The notes under the pieces: generated by a model | Databases searched by the model: none | Told to the model about the DNA's origin: nothing | The model's input: the letters and a program-made list of their open reading frames with translations, nothing else | Part shown: positions 39,158 through 50,900 of the stretch, piece by piece | How positions within the stretch are numbered: the stretch's first letter is position 1 | How the letters are laid out: every line of letters begins with the position of its first letter | Position numbers and translations under genes: made by a program | Source: Hypholoma sublateritium FD-334 SS-4 | Lineage: Eukaryota; Basidiomycota; Agaricomycetes; Agaricales; Strophariaceae | DNA length: 64,000 nucleotides | NCBI GenBank assembly: GCA_000827495.1 | Contig: KN817521.1 | Location: 434,001 to 498,000 of the forward strand | Reading direction: 5' to 3'

Positions 39158-42100
39158 TCACCCCATCTTGATTTTTTTCGTCGGCTGAGGGGTCCCTGAA
39201 TCACCATCTTTCCTCTTCTTTGATCCTGCGGATTTCCATGACCCTAATAATGTCTGGAAACGTTCATCAAAGCCATTAGCTATCAAGCCAACTTCAGAAT
39301 CAGGACCGTTGAACTTGATCGCGTTTGATAGCATGAGATCAATGTCAGCTTCGAAAGCTTCAACTGTGTCGTATTTGTCATTATCCAGTTTCTGCCGGAT
39401 AGTCCGAAGGTCTCGAGCGTCTTTCTTTGGAATGGTGTCGAAATAGGTTGGGATTCCCAGAGCAATGGGATCGACAGGTTCACGAAAGACCCAAGAACTG
39501 AAAAACATACTTAACTTCGGAAAGTCCAGAAATTGAATAGAACATACATTGGTTCCTTAACAATAGTGGTGAGGACTCCTTGCAAACCGCGCTTTTCTGT
39601 CCATGAAAGCTTGCGTTCCATTGCCTTGGGCCATTCTTTCTTGAATGCTTTCTCAACGACACCTGCACATATCGTAGGAACTGTACCTGGCGGGTTGAAC
39701 AGGCGGCAATTACTGAAGACAAGTTCCATGTCGTTTTTGAACTGCTCCATAGTGTGATATTTTCCCTCGGTTAATTTTGCTGACATGGTTCCAAAATCCA
39801 TAGGATTAAGGATTTCGTCATAGTACCTGTTTTAGTGAGGTCAGAGGCGAAAGTGGAGATTATTTGATGCAGCAAAACTTACGTAGGACATCCATCTAAC
39901 ACGGGATCGACCGGCCGCATGAATATCTCCGATTCTGGGAACTTTGTAAGAAGTTTAAGCAGCTCTTTGCACTTTTTCTCGTTGATTGGAGTGGTTTGAA
40001 CATTCTTTCGCTTGAGTTGAGCAGGAGCTAAAGCTGGTGCAGGTGTAGGTGTTGGAACTAAAACGGGGGTAGGGGGGAGTGCTTGTATTTCTCTTTCTTT
40101 TCCTTTGACAGAAGGAACAGCAGCCTCGGAATATGAGCGCTGAACAGTGGTGGCTTTGTCCTTCTTGAACTTGATCGAAGGAACCGACGACTTTGAGACT
40201 GAAGTGGACTGCACTTGAGGTTGGAGTTTCAGAGCAGATGGTTCTGCAGGTGACGGTCGTTCCTTCTTGGATGGTGCTGCTAACGCCAGTATATCATCTT
40301 CGACTAAATCCGATTTCTTTCGTTTGCCTTGCGGAATAGATGGGATAGGTTTATCCTTCTCACTGACAGAGCGCTGACGTTGTTCGTTCTTCGCTCTTTC
40401 GATGGCGAGAACTTCTTGTAGGATATCATGTGACCCATCGTCAACATATGGAGGAGGAGGAGCATCAAGCACGAGACTGGTGGGCGAATCAGATGGTTTT
40501 GCCTTGGGTTTCTTGGGCTTTGGAGCAGGTTGTTGGAGAGGTCGCTCTGAGGGTTTGCTTTGGGTACCAACCTTTAATTTGATCATAGGCCGGGAAGAGG
40601 ACGAAGCTACAGGAATACCGCTGGAGTGTTGTGTAGTAGGCGTAGGCGTAGCATGGCGAGACGAAGGTGCCGAAGAATTTATCGGCGGGTATGATGCTGG
40701 GGCAAGCGGAATAATGCGATGTGTAGGTTTCCACACAGGAGGCGGAGGGGGTGGGGGATGTGCTTTATCAGCTGCTTCCAATGTCTTGTTTATAATGGTC
40801 CACTCTGTAACCACGAATCACAATGTCAGGATCAACAAGAAAAAAAAGCAGTAAATACGAACGTTTATCAAAAAAGGATTCCAAAGCAATTGCCTCGTTA
40901 TGGACAAAACTACCGGGTAAGTTGTAGAGCTTTGCATTGTTGATCATAAGGCGGAAATCCGTCTGGAAAGCGAACCTATCCTTGTACATCCCTTCTTCCA
41001 GTTTGGCGCCCATTGTGCTAAGATCCATTGGGTCTTTAACTATATCAAAATAGCTATAACGAATGTCACACCCGTCAGTGACGATATTCCCACAAATTTG
41101 ATATATGAACTCACTTTGGGGCATGATCTCGAATAGGATCAACAGGTTGAAGGAAGATAAGAGCGCGCTTGTTAGTCTTAATTTTCTTCAGAGCACTGCG
41201 CGAGGCCTTGAGATCGTTCAAAGACATTCCACCTGATTGTGCTTTCGGTACATGAGCAGGACGTTCTGTGATCTTCAGAGGTTGCTTGATTTTAGATTTG
41301 GAATGTGAATTAGATGTCTTTGAAGGCAACTGGGGTTTGGCGAACACAACTTCTTTTTTACGTATTTCAGGGATTATGAGTGGCAGTTTTGCGGGGGTAG
41401 CATCGGGATGTGGGCCAGCGGGTAATTTAAGTTTCGTCGGAGGGTTTAACGGTACCAGAGGACTCTTGACAGGCGGACCTCCCGTCTTCAGGACGCGAGG
41501 TGCCTTTGGAGGAACTTTGACAGCCGGTAATGATGGCGGAGCTTCAATCACAGGAGTACTTGGAATATGAATTTTGACAGATGGAGGCGCTTCCTCAACG
41601 GGACGGATGAGAAGATCAGCAAGCTTGAATATGCACCATCTGACTTCATGGTCTATGTCTGGATGGCTATAAGGTCACATATTAGCTATTTTATAGATGA
41701 TAAAGATACTTCGAAAAACTTACAGTGCAATGGGCATAAGGAATTCTCTCAGAGCTTCGTTCTTTCCAACTTCTCGGTCTTTTCGCAGTATCTTGATCAT
41801 GGTATCCATTTCACTCTTCTTGGACTCCTTGATTTTCTCCTGCGAATTTCCGTCTTCCTCTATTAGGAGGGATTCGGCTTCCTTCGAGTTGGCTTTCATC
41901 TCTCCCATTTGTACCAAAAGCGCGAGACTGTAGCAAGCATTACGGGCAACGTATCGGCGTATAACCTGGGAGGAATCATGCGCCATAACAGCTAATATGT
42001 AACGCATGATTTGCGGGGTATACCACTTAGTCAGAAATAGGCCATCGAAAGCCGCAGTTCTGACTTGGGTATAATTGCCCTCCCTGATGCATGTAAGCTA

Positions 42101-45100
42101 TGCATTTGAGTATCCTGAACGTGTCTTACCTAGTAAACGGGAAAAAGGTTCTTGGGTGACTAGGCAGAAGATTTGCGATACCTAATACCATATAAAACTG
42201 AAAAACTTTATATAAGCAATCAATCAACGTAAGATAGATGTTGTGTAATACCTCCAAGGCCGCAATGGTAACAATATTGTGAGGGGAAGGGATGAGCCTG
42301 TCCATACTCCGATAGCGGTCGACCTCAGTACGCGTTCGCTTAACGAGGTCCATATCCTCCTGGTTGTAATCCATTCGGGTCTCAGAAGGTAACAGTTCCC
42401 CTCGCTCCGGTGGGGCAGTAGAAACATTAGCGCAAGCTGCGGCTGAGATGATTGTACTAATATAAAAGCCGTCGGAATACTAAATGAGCAGATGGTCAGT
42501 CAGTCACAAGGCCAAATATAGAACCGTATAAGATATTTACAGGGTTAGAGGTATTGTCGTTATAGCGAAGTTGATCGATAAAGAATTGCCGTACAACCGA
42601 AGGGGTCTTGCCATTTTCGAACCGAACTCGCGAGATAGCAGAAATGAGGGCCTTACAGAGATTTTTTCGATGCCTTATTCTAAAAGAGGCAGCGAATGTA
42701 AACACACCTTGCGGACGAAATATTCTGACACATCAGAGAAATCGTTCGGTTTCGGAACATAGTTATGCTTGAACAAGTCCTGATTTGGTTTTTCGGGGTC
42801 GTAGCAATACCTCAGGAAGAGTTTGAAAAGGTGAAATAGCCCCAAGAAATCGAGTTTGCGAACGGCGCACTATGATAAACCAGTGTGAGCCAACACAACC
42901 AATATATAAAAGACACCACTCACGTTGATCAGAGCAACAGCAGCTTCACATCGAATCCGAAAATAATAATTTGAGACAAGTAGCGTCTTGGTCAATGTGC
43001 TAGATACGATGGCAGTTGGTTTCTCGGCCAGCGCAGTGACAGCCTATGAAAGTTTTTGAATATAAAATAATAATGATTGTAAGAAATTTCAGGTTCACCT
43101 CAAGCTGAGCGACAACATCTCGATCTCTCTGTAGTTGAGAAACCCACATAAAATCTGGCTGTTCGAACTTGATGTTGGCGATCCATTCAAAGTCGGCATC
43201 CATACGGATCCATTCATACGTTGCGCCGCTCATGATCCCTTCGTCTTCCTCGGTCCAATCTGCTACTTTCCAATTTTCTCGCTCCTGCTCCTTTTCCCAA
43301 ATTTCGAGCCCAAATCCCATATCGACCATGCCCATCGCTTCAGCAGCCTCGGCATCACCTTCGGCCGCAGCTTGCGCTGCAGCCTGCCGTGCCAGATATC
43401 GTTTGGTATTCCGCCTGACGCGTTTGTATTTCGTATTGAACGGCACTTCATAGCGTTTGAAAGGGTTTCGAATATCGAGAACGTGCTCGTATGGTGTACC
43501 ATCGGCTTCATGTATGCGAATAGTCATTTGACCCTAGAAGTAGCATTCAGAATTCCATCGGGCCGATGCCAGGAGTCACCGTACCTCGAAAAATGCGACA
43601 GGCTTCATCAAGACCTTCTGAACCTCATTGTTCTCCATGGCCGTATATGCAGGAGCATCTTGTCGCATAGTGATCTCCACCGCCATTTTCTTTCTATTGA
43701 AAGCTGCAGAAAAGCCAAATTGCGGGCACCCACTTCCATATATCCATTGCTCGGCAAAACTACGAGGATCAACACCGCTCACCTTCCTGCAAGTCCGCAA
43801 GAAGGTATGTGTCGAGAGGGCGTTATTTTGCAGTTCCCCACTGATAGCAGACAGGAATAATTTAGGCAGAACGCGACTCAAACCCAAAGACGTTCCAGAT
43901 TTGCCCAATCTTCGGTCGAGAATGTGTAGAACGAGCGGGGCTTTCAGATTGATAAAAGGTAGTGTGACGGCATCTGGGGGATCAAGGACTTGTGGCTGGC
44001 ATATAGGAGGCATACCGCCCATATCCCATTCAACAACGCGGAGCATGTCTTTCTTCAACCGAAATCGATAGTCGTTATTGCCGAAAAGTTTGCGAATGAA
44101 TAATCCCGTGATATACAACGCCAAACCATTGACCAACCAAAGATCCGACCAACTCTTTGGAATGATGTTGATTCCGGCCCATTGACATGCCAGGGCGTGA
44201 GCTAGGGCGTGTCGGGTCTCTATTGCCTGTTCAATAGCATCTTCGCCATGGAGGAGATCTATGTTTAGGAGAGATAATGTCGCGCTGTCGAAGCGTTGCG
44301 TAGGCAATGAATCAACGAAGACCAGCTTATAAGACCCGTAAGGGTATGAACCACATTCGGAGGTGTAGAATGACATGGCCGAGCGTAGGCATGACGTCGA
44401 AGAGCTGAGCATTTGTTCTTGTCCTGGCAAGCAAAATGCATACACGGGAGGTTGGGAGGATCCAGATGGTTCTTCTGCAGCAGAATCCGGTGGAATTGAA
44501 AGGAGATGAAATGGGCCGGCAGCGAAGGCGATATGTTGAACAGAGGTCAAAACAGCTTGAGAGAATAAGAATATGGTTTTGTTCGAATTGTATGGATGAG
44601 CAACCTTACGGGAAATGAATACGTATATGCTTTCCAAAAATGTTGACAGCATACCTGTTCCACCAGTTCCCCACTACAGACAACGATAGTTGGACTAGCA
44701 TCGTTCAACTCGTCGTCATCACCACGTATGTCGCGTTCTTCCAGATAGCGGGGAACAATGAATTCGAATTCCCAAGTACATTTTTCCCACAAATTATCCA
44801 GGCAGGGTACCCAACAGCGTGCAGAGTCGGGAGACGAAGGTGTTGTGTATGCGTGTGGAACGCGCTGCCCACTATGTCAGGCTAAGAAGCGCTCACAATA
44901 GAAAAATGGCTTACAAAGGGGTATGCATCGCTCGGGAGGACAAATTCAAACCCATCGACGGGATTACGAAGACTGTAAGTGATATTGAGAACGATAGGAG
45001 AAAATTCCAGAACTGTGGTCTGATTCTGCGAGACGCCAGGCGTTTGAGGTTCTGGGGTAGACACTATGACACCAATAAATGAAGCTCGAAAACAAATACG

Positions 45101-45683
45101 CGTGGCACACCTTCGTTCGCGAACGACGACGCTGAGGAGTGGCCTGATTGTTTAAGTGCCACCTCCGAAGGAATAGCAATGGATAGCTCTCCCTCGTCGC
45201 TTTCTTGCATTGCAGAGTAGATCTTTCGCTTTAGTTCAGGATGGCGGTGACAGTCCGATGCTTCAGCGGGACCACCCATGGTGATATTGGTGAGTGGATC
45301 GAGGTGCGTGAAGTCGGCTGAATGGCCTCCAACGGTTACACTTTGGATAGCTAGAAAGCAGAGATTCATGCAGGAATATTCAGTAGACCGGATTTGACTC
45401 ACTACATTGTCTAGAATGAAGGTGGACCGTTCTGAGTTCGCTGCTGGTGGGTATGATGGTGATCTCTGTATAACCCTGTAAAGGGTTAACGCATGCGACA
45501 AAGGATGAGCATAGTTACATACCCAAAGCGCGCCTGCAAAGTCTATCTCAAGTACCACCTTCTGATGACTAGTATATACGAGATATATTGTCAGTACGAG
45601 GAGAAACGGTCGGTATGAGATGTGACTTATATAGAGAAGCCACGTCGAATGTGTTCGCGCTGTAGGCTGATTCGAGTGTCCAT
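39158..45683 (-). CDS. TAF2: TFIID subunit TAF2 fused to three bromodomains
   Basis: TAF2 helps TFIID bind the initiator element at core promoters. The N-terminus (MDTRISLQREHIRRGFS, then ISHQKVVLEIDF and GYTEITIIPT) and the M1-aminopeptidase-like region (RVPHAYTTPSSPDSARCWVP, WSDLWLVNGLALYITGLFI) are typical. The zinc site is degenerate (HALAHALACQW instead of HExxH), so no peptidase activity is expected, as in other TAF2 proteins. HEAT-type repeats follow (VRKAL-ISAISRVRFENG, DGLFLTKWYTPQIMRYILAV). The same exon that ends the HEAT region (HPDIDHEVRWCIFKLADLL) runs without a stop into a Pro/Lys-rich linker and the first of three bromodomains. The three have NYFDIVKDPMDLSTM, TYYDEILNPMDFGTM and TYFDTIPKKDARDLRTI, each with the acetyl-lysine-type Asn (NNAKLYN, SNCRLFN, SNAIKFN). 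The first intron reads as AT-AC. About 1,900 residues. Confidence 0.92.
39220..41175 (-). other. Triple bromodomain region of TAF2
   Basis: Bromodomain 1 spans about 41170-40862, bromodomain 2 about 39970-39630 and bromodomain 3 about 39510-39220. They are separated by low-complexity linkers; the one between 1 and 2 is about 250 residues, Pro/Ser/Lys-rich and includes PPPPPPP. All three share an xxPVDPxx lead-in (LQPVDPIRDHAP, MRPVDPVLDGCP, REPVDPIALGIP), which suggests they arose by duplication of one ancestor. Domain 3 has lost the PMDL motif (KKDARDL) but keeps the Asn. Confidence 0.85.
45572..45630 (-). other. AT-AC intron at the start of the TAF2 gene
   Basis: A 59-nt intron starting ATAAGT and ending GTATATAC. 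Removing it joins GGC TTC TCT AT to T AGT CAT CAG, giving GFSISHQKV, the residues expected at this position in TAF2. Canonical GT-AG splicing (from GTCACA to TACTAG) gives ATA TAA, an immediate stop. A good U2-type branch site, TACTGAC (45596-45590), lies 19 nt from the end. Using AT-AG instead would give GFSIHQKV, one residue shorter, and cannot be excluded. Confidence 0.68.
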
Positions 45684-45863
45684 GGCGAATGTGGAAAATC
45701 AAAGAGGTCAATGAAGACCTATGACCCGGGTTGAGGAGGAAGAAACGAGATCCAGAGAAAGTTGCGACTGGTAGAGTCGTACACTAGCAGCGGTTCGGAT
45801 GGTGGTCATGCAAGACCAGGCTTTGCTTACGTAACACCCCCTTCTCGTTTTGTGACTTCCATC
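45684..45863. promoter_or_regulatory. Short divergent promoter, TAF2 / LTV1
   Basis: Only 180 bases separate the two start codons, so both promoters and both 5' leaders must lie here. It pairs a general transcription factor gene with a ribosome-assembly gene. No TATA box is evident. Confidence 0.5.
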
Positions 45864-47739
45864 ATGGCTCCCTCTAAATCGATATTCAGGCAACCTGGGG
45901 CGAAGCATTTTCAGCTCGTTCATCGCTCTCAAAGGGACCCCCTCATCAATGACCCTGATGCGAGTGTACACGTCCTCAAGCCTTTCGAACGAGACAATAC
46001 AAAAAAAGTGTGTAGCATCGAATTCCTTCAATTTACCAAAAAAAAAACTCATATCCTGATCACCTGAACTAGGGAAAATCTCGCGCTGACCTAGAGGATC
46101 TTTTATCGCCCGAAGATCTCATTGAAGGTCGACAAAATGTTGGAGAGGCTAGTCTGTATGGGGTCTACTTCGACGATACAGAATACGATTACATGCGCCA
46201 TCTTCGGCCCGTGGGTATCCAAGAAGATGGCGTAGATAGTGTTCTCCTTGAGGCACCGTCGACGTCCAAGAAAAAGTCCAAAGGTCGCTCCAAAGCCGAC
46301 GCTGGAATCAATCTCCTTGATCTTCCAGATGGCGTGTTGGCATCGACCTCTGAGCTTCCTAGGACCTATGAATCGCAGCAGGCAGTCCCAGCCAGTATTG
46401 CTGGATTTCAGCCTGACATGGATGCGCATCTTCGGCAAGTCCTCGAAGCCCTTGAGAATGATGCATTCGTGGAGGATGAACTTGAAGACGATTTTTTCTC
46501 TCAACTAGTTGCCGACGGTGAACGAGGCAGCGACGAAGAAGTTGATTTCGAATTCAGAGCAGAAGGAATCGACCGCGTCGACGAGCACTCACAAGTACTG
46601 GATGAAGATGTCAGCTGGCAGCAAAGATTTGCTGACTTCAAGAAAAACCAAGCCGACACGAAAAAAACTAGCGACGACGGATATGACTCCGGAGGTGATA
46701 CAGTCGGAACTCTGCCTGCGATATCGGTTATTGGAGGAAAGAAAAAAAGAAGGGCCGCCAGCGACGCATCCGGCTACAGTATGAGTAGTTCATCTATGGT
46801 CCGCAATGAAGCATTGCAAACCCTAGATGACCGCTTCGATCAGGTCAGTGATCATTTTTCTACCCCGTCCTTGTCTACGGCCGATAGAACAAATAACAGA
46901 TGATATTGAGAGAATACAACGAAGACGAGGATGAGGAAGATCTCCATTCGCACGACGATAACGATTCAGATGAAGCCCCAGAACTGATTACATCTCGCGA
47001 TGACTTCGATTCAATGGTAAACACCTTCCTGAACGACTTCGAAATTCTGGGTCGCAAAATGAAACCAAAAATGGAGGGTGAAAGCGGAGTAGACAAATTG
47101 GATATATTTCGTCGGACTATGGGGCAAGACGAGCGCAACCGCCTCGCTGACATTGGTGCTGAAGATGATGTCCGCATTGATGATCTATTCCCTGAGAAAG
47201 ACGACAAGGACCGATGGGACTGCGAAACGATTTTGAGTAGGCCTCTCGACCTCTCGTTTCTTAGCTATATCATTTATTTTATCTTTCTAGCTACCTACAC
47301 GAATATCGAAAATCATCCCCGTCTCATCCGTGCCCGGGATCCTAGGCCGACGCCAAAGATTGTCCTTGACCGCAAAACTGGTCTCCCTTTAGTCGTCAGC
47401 GCAGCGGAAAAGACTGAGAAAACCAAGGCCCCTGCACGCCTTGCACCTTTCTCTGGCTCCGATGATACCGAGGGATCGGATACCGATACCGATCAGGGTG
47501 AGTTAAAGTGCATGCGAAGTGCGTATATAATTTGACAGATGATAGCAGGGCGAGGTCAAGCAGTGGGTCGGCCTCGTAATGAGGACAAAGATGAGAAAAA
47601 GGCGAGGAAAACTGCAATCAAGGCAGAACGACAGCAGCGAAGAATGGAGAAAAAATCGACAAAGGAACAATTTGGCGCTGAGGTCAAAGATCAAAAGAAG
47701 AGGATAGGCAACAAAGAATTGAGGTTGAAAAAGTTGTAG
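45864..47739 (+). CDS. LTV1: 40S ribosome assembly factor LTV1
   Basis: LTV1 binds pre-40S particles and is released after phosphorylation, before cytoplasmic maturation of the small subunit. Visible features are the N-terminal MAPSKSIFRQPGAKHFQLVH and RSQRDPLINDPDASVHVL, which match the conserved LTV1 start; YGVYFDDTEYDYMRHLRP, the family's most recognisable segment; acidic low-complexity regions; RNEALQTLDDRFDQ; a second acidic tract; TNIENHPRLIRAR; and a basic coiled C-terminus (RKTAIKAERQQRRMEKKSTK). Five exons join in frame by GT-AG introns, one at CAG|GTCAGT directly before MILREYNEDEDEED. The length is within the family's range. It is divergent from TAF2. Confidence 0.93.
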
Positions 47740-47933
47740 TTTACCTGTACTTACCATTCCTCATGTGGATGATCGATACTTACATACGTGCCAAGCGTTC
47801 AGCATGTCATTGACTTGGCAAATGTGGGGTGCTCGGAATCTAGATTATCGGATTTGTTCTTCATCATCTCCATCCCAACTGCGCAGCTCTCTCGAGCCCT
47901 CGCATCTACCTACCACAACGACCCAGTTCCAAC

Positions 47934-50900
47934 ATGGCATTTTCGCCAAATCTCACTAATGCCTTTTTCTTGTTTGCCCTTCTAGCCGTCCTCCTTCCCG
48001 TAGAAACATACGCATTCGGCGCCGGTGACATTCCTGACTTTGCGTACCTTAACGGTGAGTCTACTCGCAGTGAAACGCCCACAACTGACCGATTTGGCTC
48101 TTCGTAGACAAGGCCTTCCGTCATGGAGATATTGAAAATATTCTGGAAACTATAGTCAAATCGTCAGGAGCTGCGATCGGCGGCTCTAGTCTTCTTGGTT
48201 TTGCTTCATCGGTTATCAAACATGCCTCAGGTGGTTCGAAGAAGTTCACGAAAAGCGACGTCAAAAAAGTCTACTTTGTGAGTTTATACTTCAATTGCGA
48301 TCATGTCACTATTTATAAGATCTCAATGTTCAGGGAAATTGGCTGCGAGATTATTCGCAGGCTATGGATATCGCTGGTCTCAGTAAACTATCAGCTGATA
48401 CGCTGGTACTCATCGTTGCTGTTCTTGGTTTCATGGTGCGCGGTGGGATGTCTTGAATATGTCTGAATATACTGATCGCACTTCGAAGACTTTCGGCTTC
48501 GCTTCAGATGAGTTCCAAGTGACCGCTGATCGTCTCGGCGTTTATCTGCCAGTCGTGCGTCAATCATTGTTCTACGATATTCGTTGTAAATGTTGAAACA
48601 TGCCATAGGAACATATTGATAACCCGAAGTAGGAAGACCTGTCTGCATTTCCGTCCAATTCATTGAACTTAGTTATAATCTCTAGGGGTTATGCTGAAAA
48701 AGAAGGAGATGCTCGTAGCTTCCACCCCAAGCTTAGGCCTCCTGTTTCCCCTCGCGAATTAGAAATTGACTCAAAGACCGGCATGAAGGTACCGTATTAT
48801 ATCACTATCTGCATGTGCTTGTAACCTCATGTATGTCCTAGAAATATATTGCAACGGAGAATCAAGGATGGGATACTTCGACTGCGTTCATTCGAAGGAC
48901 CTTCAAGTCCTGCATTGAACATGGACGCAGAGCGCAAGGTAATGAAGGAGCCGAGCTTTGGGAAGCCTACCGCCTACTTGGAACTGGCCTCCATACCATG
49001 GAAGATCTACTTGCCCATAGTAATTGGTGTGAGCTCGCTCTTCGTAGATTAGGGCACAGAGATGTGTTTTGCCACGTTGGTGATAATGGTCAGTGTCCCA
49101 TTCTACATATGCGTCGTGGATATTTCAAAATTCATTGCACATACAGTCACTGTCAATACGCCCAATGGCACCGCTCCACCCCTGGTCACTGGCACATTTG
49201 GGAGTAAGCCACTGATCCTGTACAGAATATCAACAATATCTGACCATGTCGTCCTTCCTAGGCGCTGATTTCATGCATTCTCTTCTAGGAGAAGCAGGAG
49301 AGTAAGTTGGTATAGTCTCTCGGAATCGAATACTAACTAACTGAAACTTTATTAGTAAACTGAGCCAAGCCAGTGTAACCGACCTCTCTGCCAAAATGGA
49401 CAATGTGCGGCTTTTCGCTTGCTGGTGAACTTATTTTACTCATATGTATTTTAGGGCGCTCAGGGACAAGCACCCGATCTTTCAATCCTGAAAGGTATCC
49501 TAGGAAAATTAGGCGGGGGCGAAGACAAATTAAACCAAGGAGAAGAAATTAAGAAACAATCTCAGGCCTACAATTTCGATCCCGATAACATTGCGCCGCC
49601 GGAAGTCCAAAAACAACTCCTTGACTTGCTCAAATGGCACGATGATATTTTCAGGAATGTGAATGAGAAGATAGAAATGGTACCTGGTCTTACAAATCTC
49701 ATGGATGAATTTTCCAACGCATTGAACGAATGTACGACTCTTCGTTTTGTCCACGGATAATATATTGACCTGACTCATTAGACATCTACACTATTCTTGC
49801 TCCCTATCTTGGGGTCAGTCGCGACATTCTACATTAATTCAACTATTTCTGATCTTCCTCTTAGCCTATTTTGACCCAGGCCACTGGCGTCTTGAATGAA
49901 GGGAGCAAAGCTGTCATTGAGAGTGATGACCAATACGAGGTATGTTTAGCTGATTTATGTCTCACTGTCTTTTTTACCGATCGAATGACCAGGTTTTCAA
50001 CAACCCGCACGCATCCGATCCTTCCCATAGTCTACTTTCGAAGGTGATCGATAATATGATAATTATTTGTTGAACTGTGAAAAAAACTTACAGGGATGAA
50101 ACGGCTTGTAGGATCATTTCGGTCTCATCCTCAATGAGCCTGCCGGAAAAATCGCGCAGGTTGTCGTCGAAAATAGCGTTAATCTCATCGTGAAAGCATG
50201 GAGCAATAACGATGATACCGATCAAATCATCACCCAGGTCAGTGATATGCTCGCCTCGATGATTCTTGTTTGTATAAAGATACTTTACTAGATACTCGAA
50301 GCTTTCCATCACCCTTACTATGAAACTGGTAGATCAGCTATCCAACAGAAAATGATGGAACGCATGCAAATATGGGTAGCTGACCTCGGATCGCAGTCTT
50401 CTGAAATTCTTCAATCCCTGACCAAAGTACGTCATTCGGTTTCGTTTTGCAGGCAAGCTAACTCATGCGTTTGCACTTCAAGGAAAGCGTCCGCAATCAC
50501 AAGAACAAGCGTCCCGGATTGGACGATACTGCTGAAGAAGCTGGTTATGGAGGTTGTGGCCATGGATACAAACCCAGTAAAAATACAGGCAGCTCGGTAA
50601 ATACTGGAGGTACGTCGAGCGCCTTGAATTTCCTGCAGCCCACCTTTTCAGACTATCAACAGGAGCACAAACATATAATCAATCTGGCAACAACAGAACA
50701 AACACCAACAATACTGGCTCTCAACAACATACCGCAACCCCTGCGTACATAGGTTCGCAATCCCAATATACTTCTGGCTCTCATAGGGAGGGTCATACAA
50801 CTGCGTTTGGGAGTCATGTCGCCCAACGTCAGGATGACGACGACAACAGCTACGGGAAACAACGTCGCCAAGAAGCCGCAGCATATGGTGGACATGAACG

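Noticed and set aside
42000..45300. Active aminopeptidase in the TAF2 region
   Set aside because: The fold resembles M1 peptidases but the HExxH zinc motif is replaced by HALAHALACQW, as expected for non-catalytic TAF2.
45064..45711. A long continuous minus-strand frame reading through the first TAF2 intron
   Set aside because: It has no ATG at its start (TTG) and lacks the conserved GFSISHQKV and GYTEI junctions; its match to TAF2 is limited to the real exons.
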